From DATAEG01 sp036258135 (GTDB lineage Bacteria > Actinomycetota > Actinomycetes > Mycobacteriales > Jatrophihabitantaceae), in NCBI GenBank assembly GCA_036258135.1, contig DATAEG010000111.1:1-10689 (forward strand): 10,689 nucleotides of DNA. The letters are read 5' to 3'. A program made the translations under genes and the position numbers. How positions within the stretch are numbered: position 1 is the first letter of the stretch; every line of letters starts with the position of its first letter. This document shows positions 6,486 to 10,689 of this stretch, piece after piece. A model generated the notes under the pieces. It did not search any database and was not told the DNA's origin. It saw only the letters and a list, made by a program, of their open reading frames with translations.

Positions 6486-7367
6486 ATGAAAACACGCGAG
6501 ATCGGTAACGACACTGTCGGGCGAGTTGCGGTAGGCGCCATTGGCCTAGGTCTGATGACCTTCGACCAAACGGGTGTCCAGCCGCGCGAGCAACTGGCCG
6601 ACACCGTCCGAGCCGCGCTGGACGCTGGCGTGACCGTGTTCGACACCGCCGACGCGTACGGACCCGGACCGGAGCTCGGCACCGAAGCGCAGGGCGTCAA
6701 CGAGACGCTGATCGCGAGCCTGCTCGACGAACTCGGCGTGCGGGACCGCGTCCTACTCGCCACCAAGGGCGGTCACGTGCGCACCGCGCACGGCGGCTGG
6801 GACGTGGACAGTTCCCGGAAGCACCTGCTCCGCGCGGTGGACGACAGCCTGCGGCGCCTGGGCGTCGAGCAGATCGCGCTCTGGCAGCACCACCGGCCCG
6901 ACCCCAAGGTCGAATACGACGAGGTCATCGACACCCTCGGCGATATCTACCGCTCGGGCAAGGTGCGCATGATCGGGCTGTCCAACGCCAACCCTGAGCA
7001 GATCCGGCAGGCACACAAAGCCCTCGGCGATGCGCTCGTGAGCGTGCAGAACGAGTTCTCGCCGGCGTTTCGCAGCAGCCGTCCCGAGATCGACGTATGC
7101 ACGGAGCTCGGCCTCGCGTTCCTGCCGTGGAGCCCGCTCGGTGGCGAAGACGCGAAGAACCTGGGCCAGCGACACCCGGCCTTCGCTGAGGTGGCCGATG
7201 AGATCGGGGTCAGTCCGCAGCGCGTGACACTGGCGTGGGAGCTGGCCCAGTCGCCGGTCGTCATCCCAATCCCGGGCGCCAAGCGGGCCGCGTCGATCAC
7301 CGACTCCGCCGCGGCGGCCGATCTGGAACTGACCGACGAGCAGTTGGCCCGGCTCGACGAGGACTAG
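6486..7367 (+). CDS. Aldo/keto reductase
   Basis: This 293-residue NADPH-dependent (alpha/beta)8-barrel oxidoreductase would reduce aldehydes or ketones in the cytoplasm. The catalytic tetrad is visible: Asp53 and Tyr58 in FDTADAYG, Lys94 in LLATKGG, and His136 in LWQHHRPDP. The cofactor-binding C-terminal part has VIPIPGAKRAASI (near 257-269). The fold features VGAIGLGLMTF near the start, GKVRMIGLSN and FLPWSPLGG are typical of bacterial aldo/keto reductases. Length is slightly short, as in pyridoxal reductase-like or AKR11-type members, but the substrate cannot be assigned. The ATG at 6486 is chosen because homology begins at KTREIG; the frame stays open upstream into the kinase gene. Only a weak AGAG site precedes it. 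Its TAG stop interlocks with the stop of the convergent bpa gene, so there is no room for a terminator. Confidence 0.93.
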   Translation: MKTREIGNDTVGRVAVGAIGLGLMTFDQTGVQPREQLADTVRAALDAGVTVFDTADAYGPGPELGTEAQGVNETLIASLLDELGVRDRVLLATKGGHVRTAHGGWDVDSSRKHLLRAVDDSLRRLGVEQIALWQHHRPDPKVEYDEVIDTLGDIYRSGKVRMIGLSNANPEQIRQAHKALGDALVSVQNEFSPAFRSSRPEIDVCTELGLAFLPWSPLGGEDAKNLGQRHPAFAEVADEIGVSPQRVTLAWELAQSPVVIPIPGAKRAASITDSAAAADLELTDEQLARLDED

Positions 7368-7876
7368 AGGTACTGCCCCGGCCCGGTGGGACCCTCGCGA
7401 GCCGGGATGACGAGTCCGGGCGGGATGCCGGGTGGGTGTCCGCCCTCGGGCAGCGCCCGGCGTCGCATCTCCTCGAGCTGCGCGCGGGCGGCCATCTGCT
7501 GCGCGAACAGGGCGGTCTGGATGCCGTGGAACAACCCCTCCAGCCATCCCACCAACTGCGCCTGAGCGATTCGCAACTCGGCCTCGCTGGGCACCTTCTG
7601 CTCATCGAAGGGCAGGGTGAGCCGTTCGAGCTCGTCGCGCAGCTCCGGTGACAGGCCGTCCTCCAGCTCCTGGATGGACGACCGGTGGATCTCCATCAGC
7701 CGGGCCCGGCCAGCCTCGTCCAGAGGTGCGGCCCGCACCTCCTCGAGAAGCTGCTTAATCATCGTCCCGATCCGCATGACTTTGGCGGGCTGCTCAACCT
7801 GCTTGCCCACGTCCGCGACGTCCTGCGGAACGAGAACGACCTCCTCGTCCGGTGCCTCTGTGCCCTGTTCGGTCAT
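7364..7876 (-). CDS. bpa: Bacterial proteasome activator Bpa (PafE)
   Basis: The 170-residue protein closely resembles mycobacterial Rv3780 (DUF2587), the ATP-independent ring-shaped activator that opens the 20S proteasome gate for unfolded proteins. The conserved core begins at VEQPAKVMRIGTMIKQLLEE (27-46) and continues with helical segments EELEDGLSPEL-like (about 69-79), LRIAQAQLVGWLEGLFHGIQ (101-120) and TALFAQQMAARAQLEEM (121-137). The C-terminus GQYL (167-170) is the proteasome-docking tail seen in the mycobacterial protein, preceded by a flexible Gly/Pro-rich linker (about 143-166). The acidic N-terminus (1-26) is variable in the family. The ATG at 7876 overlaps the oxidoreductase stop (ATGA), indicating translational coupling. 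The presence of Bpa implies that this organism has a 20S proteasome (prcBA), which is not in this window. Confidence 0.96.
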   Translation of the reverse strand: MTEQGTEAPDEEVVLVPQDVADVGKQVEQPAKVMRIGTMIKQLLEEVRAAPLDEAGRARLMEIHRSSIQELEDGLSPELRDELERLTLPFDEQKVPSEAELRIAQAQLVGWLEGLFHGIQTALFAQQMAARAQLEEMRRRALPEGGHPPGIPPGLVIPAREGPTGPGQYL

Positions 7877-8868
7877 TGGTCGATTGTCCCAGCCACCCGC
7901 AACAGCACCTTCCCCACGTGCTCGCTGGACTCCACCCGTCGATGCGCGGCGGCCACATCGGTCAGGTCGAACACGCTGTCGACGACCGGACGCACCTCGC
8001 CCGTTTCGAGGGCAGGCCAGACGAACGCATAGGTGGCCGCGACGATGGCCGCCTTACGGTCTGGCGGCTGAGCACGCAGCCGGGCCGTCGTGATGGTGCC
8101 GCGCACGCTCATCAGACGGTCGAGATCCAGCTCTCCCTTCGTGCCGCCCTGCAAGCCGAGCGATACGAGACGCCCGTCGATGGCCAGCACGGCCAGGTTA
8201 CGGCCGAGGTACGCGGCGCCCATGTTGTCGAGGATGACGTCGGCGCCGTGTCCGCCGGTGGCCTCGCGGACCCGTTCGACGAAGTCCTCCTCGCGGTAGT
8301 TGACGAGAATATGCGCGCCCAGACCGGCGCACGCCGCGAGCTTCTCCGGCGACCGGGCCGTCACTGCCACCGTGGCGCCGTGGCGGTGACCGAGCTGGAC
8401 GGCCATCGTGCCCACCCCGCTGGTGCCGCCGTGTACGAGCAGCACCTCGCCAGACAGCAGTCGACCTCGGTCAAACACCAACGACCACACGGTGCACGTC
8501 ACCTCGGGCAATGCCGCCGCCTCGAGCAGAGACATGCCGACGGGCACGGGCAGCAGCTGACCGGCCGGTACCGTCGCCTGCTCGGCGTAGCCGCCGCCAC
8601 CCAGCAGCGCACAGACCCGCTGGCCTACGGTCCAACTGGTGACGCCGGTGCCGAGCGCGGCGATCGTCCCGGAGCACTCCAAGCCGGGATACGGCGGCGC
8701 GCCCGGCGGAGGCGGGTAGTGGCCCTGGCGCTGCAACAGGTCCGGGCGATTCACCGCGGACGCGGCCACGTCGACCAGCACCTCGCCGGGAGCCGGTTCC
8801 GGTGCCGGGACATCCTCGACCTTCAGCACGTCCGGACCACCCGGCTCGGTGATGACGACGGCACGCAC
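7873..8868 (-). CDS. NADPH:quinone oxidoreductase, zinc-free MDR (PIG3-like)
   Basis: This 331-residue medium-chain dehydrogenase/reductase resembles the quinone oxidoreductase/PIG3 (TP53I3) group. The N-terminal catalytic domain has NRPDLLQRQGHYPPPPGAP (40-58) and PGLECSG (61-67), both typical of that group. The Rossmann domain carries the nucleotide-binding motif HGGTSGVG (146-153). The cysteine and histidine ligands of zinc alcohol dehydrogenases are absent. It should reduce quinones or enones with NADPH in the cytoplasm; the natural substrate is unknown. The frame is open further upstream, but GTG 8868 is preferred because homology begins at RAVVITEPGG and AGGAGG lies 9 bases before it. 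It is divergent from hutH (61 bp between starts) and coupled to bpa by a 4-bp overlap. From memory, a similar oxidoreductase (Rv3777) lies close to Rv3780 in M. tuberculosis. Confidence 0.93.
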   Translation of the reverse strand: MRAVVITEPGGPDVLKVEDVPAPEPAPGEVLVDVAASAVNRPDLLQRQGHYPPPPGAPPYPGLECSGTIAALGTGVTSWTVGQRVCALLGGGGYAEQATVPAGQLLPVPVGMSLLEAAALPEVTCTVWSLVFDRGRLLSGEVLLVHGGTSGVGTMAVQLGHRHGATVAVTARSPEKLAACAGLGAHILVNYREEDFVERVREATGGHGADVILDNMGAAYLGRNLAVLAIDGRLVSLGLQGGTKGELDLDRLMSVRGTITTARLRAQPPDRKAAIVAATYAFVWPALETGEVRPVVDSVFDLTDVAAAHRRVESSEHVGKVLLRVAGTIDQ

Positions 8869-8877
8869 GGGCGGCAA

Positions 8878-8883
8878 CCTCCT
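8878..8883 (-). promoter_or_regulatory. Ribosome binding site of the quinone oxidoreductase gene
   Basis: AGGAGG on the minus strand, 9 bases before GTG 8868. It is one of the strongest Shine-Dalgarno sites in the window and decides the start over longer open-frame versions. Confidence 0.8.
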
Positions 8884-8917
8884 CGGTGCTCCTGCTTCCA
8901 ACCGCGCCGAAGCCTGA

Positions 8918-8938
8918 CACAGTGACGACATGACTGTG
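8918..8938. promoter_or_regulatory. Inverted repeat across the hutH start codon (possible operator)
   Basis: CACAGT (8918-8923) and ACTGTG (8933-8938) are exact reverse complements, 15 bp apart start to start, and flank the hutH ATG (8930). The left arm also sits where a -10 box would lie for a leaderless message, 6 bases before the ATG, but CACAGT is a poor -10 match. A repressor site is possible; the arms are short enough for chance. Confidence 0.3.
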
Positions 8939-10495
8939 CACCCCGCACGCCCAGACCGCGTCGTGGTGGACGCGGGACCTCTGTCCGAGCCGGACGTGCT
9001 GGCGGTGGCCCGCGGCGGCGCCGGCGTGGAACTGAGTCCCGCCGCGACTCAGGCGATCTCCGACAGCCGCGGCGTGATCGAAGCGTTGGCCACCGACAGT
9101 GTGCCGCACTACGGCATCTCGACCGGATTCGGCGCGCTGGCCACCACGTCGATTCCGCCGGAGCGCCGGGCCGCCCTGCAACGCTCGTTGATCCGCTCGC
9201 ACGCCGCCGGCTCAGGTCCGGAGGTGGAACGCGAAGTGGTCCGGGCCATGATGCTGCTGCGGCTATCCACGTTGGCCACCGGCCGCACGGGCGTCCGGCC
9301 GGCAACGGCGGCGCTGCTGGCCGCGCTGATTGATCACGGCATCACCCCCGTCGTCCCGGAGTTCGGCTCGCTGGGCTGCTCGGGCGATCTCGCCCCGCTC
9401 GCGCATGTGGCGCTGGTGCTGATGGGCGAGGGCATGGCCCGCGACGCCGCGGGCGTCCTCCGGACCGGCGCACAGTGCTTGGCCGGCGCCGGGCTCGAAC
9501 CCGTGACCCTGGCCGAGAAGGAAGGGCTGGCCCTGATCAACGGCACCGACGGCATGCTCGGCCAGCTCATCCTCGCCGCGGAGGACGCCGAGCTGCTGCT
9601 GCGGACCGCTGACATCACCGCCGCGATGAGCGTCGAGGCGCAGCTGGGCACCGACCGGGTGTTTGCCGCTGACCTGCAAGCCCTACGTCCGCAACCGGGT
9701 CAGGCGATCGCGGCGGCGAACATGCGCGCGCTGCTGGCCGGGTCGCCGATCGTCGCCTCCCACGCGGATCCGGGCGACTGTACCTACGTCCAGGACGCTT
9801 ATTCGCTGCGGTGCGCACCCCAAGTGGCCGGCGCGGCGCGCGACGTGCTCGCGTTCGCGCGACAGACCGTCGGACACGAACTGGCGGCCGCGGTCGACAA
9901 CCCGGTGGTCACCCTCGACGGCCGGGTCGAATCCAACGGGAACTTCCACGGCGCCCCGGTGGCCTACGCCCTCGACTTCCTGGCCATTCCGCTAGCCGAC
10001 CTGGCCTCCATGAGCGAACGTCGCACCGATCGGATGCTCGACGTGGCCCGGTCCCGCGGTCTGCCCCCGTTCCTCGCCGACGATCCCGGCGTCGACTCCG
10101 GCCACATGATCGCCCAGTACACCCAGGCTGCCCTCGTCGGCGAGTGCAAACGGCTGGCCGCGCCGGCATCGGTTGACTCCATCCCGTCGTCGGCGATGCA
10201 GGAGGACCACGTCTCGATGGGGTGGAGCGCAGCTCGCAAACTCCGCCGCATCCTCGACGCGCTGACTCGCGTGCTCGGCATCGAACTGCTCACCGCCGCC
10301 CGCGCCCTGGAGCTGCGCGCGCCGTTGACGCCGGGGGCCGCGACGGGCGCGGTCGTCGCCGGGCTACGCAAGACCGTGGCCGGACCAGGCGCCGACCGCT
10401 TTCTGGCTGCGGAGATTGAGGCCGCTGTCGAGTTCGTGCGCACCGGGGCCGCTGTTGCTGCCGCCGACGCGGTGCTGGCGGAGGCGCTGCGGTGA
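8930..10495 (+). CDS. hutH: Histidine ammonia-lyase
   Basis: This 521-residue MIO-dependent enzyme converts L-histidine to urocanate and ammonia, the first step of histidine breakdown. The active-site loop HYGISTGFGALA (60-71, Tyr61) is present. The MIO-forming triad lies in GSLGCSGDLAPLAH, as Cys150-Ser151-Gly152, where many family members have Ala-Ser-Gly. Further residues are Asn204 in LINGTDG, QDAYSLRC (288-295, with Arg294), DNPV (323-326), NFHG (338-341) and QEDHVSMG (424-431, Glu425). Ser90-His91 in the LIRSHAAG segment matches histidine-specific lyases, whereas phenylalanine lyases have Phe-Leu and tyrosine lyases have His-Leu there. Length is usual. The ATG at 8930 has no good Shine-Dalgarno and may be leaderless. 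No other hut gene is visible next to it, so the rest of the pathway must lie elsewhere. Confidence 0.96.
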   Translation: MTVHPARPDRVVVDAGPLSEPDVLAVARGGAGVELSPAATQAISDSRGVIEALATDSVPHYGISTGFGALATTSIPPERRAALQRSLIRSHAAGSGPEVEREVVRAMMLLRLSTLATGRTGVRPATAALLAALIDHGITPVVPEFGSLGCSGDLAPLAHVALVLMGEGMARDAAGVLRTGAQCLAGAGLEPVTLAEKEGLALINGTDGMLGQLILAAEDAELLLRTADITAAMSVEAQLGTDRVFAADLQALRPQPGQAIAAANMRALLAGSPIVASHADPGDCTYVQDAYSLRCAPQVAGAARDVLAFARQTVGHELAAAVDNPVVTLDGRVESNGNFHGAPVAYALDFLAIPLADLASMSERRTDRMLDVARSRGLPPFLADDPGVDSGHMIAQYTQAALVGECKRLAAPASVDSIPSSAMQEDHVSMGWSAARKLRRILDALTRVLGIELLTAARALELRAPLTPGAATGAVVAGLRKTVAGPGADRFLAAEIEAAVEFVRTGAAVAAADAVLAEALR

Positions 10496-10498
10496 CCG

Positions 10499-10689
10499 TC
10501 AGGCCGGCGGCGGCAGGACGACGCCGAATCCGGCCACCGACAGGCGCAGCACGACCTGCCCGGGGGCGAGCAGATCGGCGATCTTCGCCGCGCTGAGCAC
10601 CTCGAGTTCGGCCAGTCGGGCGCGGTACGCGTCCGACCCGGCCAGTCGGGCCCGTTGCAACTCCCGCGCGTTGTGCCACACCTTGGCCC
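10499..10689 (-). CDS. Unrecognised protein, C-terminal end only
   Basis: About 63 residues read in one frame to a TGA at 10501-10499, and the frame continues out of the window. A GTG at 10681 could start it, but the frame stays open upstream (Ala-Lys before it) with no Shine-Dalgarno, so I treat it as the C-terminus of a larger protein. The visible part has an Arg/Ala-rich helical stretch (WHNARELQRARLAGSDAYRA), then a hydrophobic tail ending VVLPPPA. A 13-bp direct repeat (10609-10621 and 10639-10651) gives two in-frame Ala-Arg-Leu-Ala segments ten residues apart. No family is recognised. It converges on hutH with only 3 bp between the stops. Confidence 0.55.
   Translation of the reverse strand, partial: AKVWHNARELQRARLAGSDAYRARLAELEVLSAAKIADLLAPGQVVLRLSVAGFGVVLPPPA

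Noticed and set aside
6479..6486. TGACGTCA palindrome next to the aldo/keto reductase ATG
   Set aside because: It is an 8-bp palindrome with no extension into flanking bases; that short a match is expected by chance.
10609..10651. 13-bp direct repeat CGGCCAGTCGGGC, two copies 30 bp apart
   Set aside because: The spacing is an exact codon multiple and both copies encode the same Ala-Arg-Leu-Ala helix segment, so it is best seen as a coding repeat, not a mobile or regulatory element.
1..10689. Possible defence system, mobile element, CRISPR or biosynthetic cluster
   Set aside because: No transposase, integrase, terminal repeats, repeat-spacer pattern, nuclease/helicase set or biosynthetic core enzyme is seen; most genes are housekeeping.

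Overview
This 10.7 kb window is GC-rich chromosomal DNA from an actinomycete. The evidence is high-GC codon usage with many GTG starts, tightly packed and overlapping genes, apparently leaderless promoters, an MmpL-like transporter, a Hanks-type Ser/Thr kinase and, most tellingly, a clear bacterial proteasome activator (Bpa, Rv3780 type) ending in Gly-Gln-Tyr-Leu. Bpa implies a 20S proteasome elsewhere in the genome. The genus cannot be read from the sequence. I see no insertion sequence, phage gene, CRISPR array, tRNA or rRNA, and no sign of recent transfer.

Layout: (1) A minus-strand unit (3253 down to 1) encodes a small zincin metallopeptidase, a GT-B/GT1-type glycosyltransferase and an MMPL/RND membrane transporter that is cut by the window edge. 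The glycosyltransferase stop and the mmpL start are 3 bp apart, and the mmpL Shine-Dalgarno lies inside the last glycosyltransferase codons. (2) A compact divergent promoter of 54 bp separates this unit from a plus-strand unit: serS (seryl-tRNA synthetase), a Cof-type HAD phosphatase overlapping it by 4 bp, and a membrane-anchored Ser/Thr kinase. (3) A plus-strand aldo/keto reductase follows after a perfect 14-bp palindrome. (4) A minus-strand pair runs from a PIG3-like NADPH:quinone oxidoreductase into bpa with an ATGA overlap. The bpa stop codon interlocks with that of the aldo/keto reductase in a CTAG. (5) hutH (histidine ammonia-lyase) diverges from the oxidoreductase gene. (6) The 3' end of an unrecognised minus-strand gene converges on hutH and leaves the window.

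Functionally the window is mostly housekeeping: translation (serS), protein turnover (bpa, perhaps the zincin), histidine catabolism (hutH) and redox enzymes. The accessory-looking part is the glycosyltransferase plus MMPL pair, which may glycosylate and export a lipid or other hydrophobic product; the substrate is unknown. I found no convincing undescribed multi-gene system. The points most worth a second look are the glycosyltransferase/MMPL cassette and its missing N-terminal histidine, the back-to-back leaderless promoters, the sensorless kinase in the serS operon, the qor-bpa coupling, and the Cys-Ser-Gly MIO triad of hutH.
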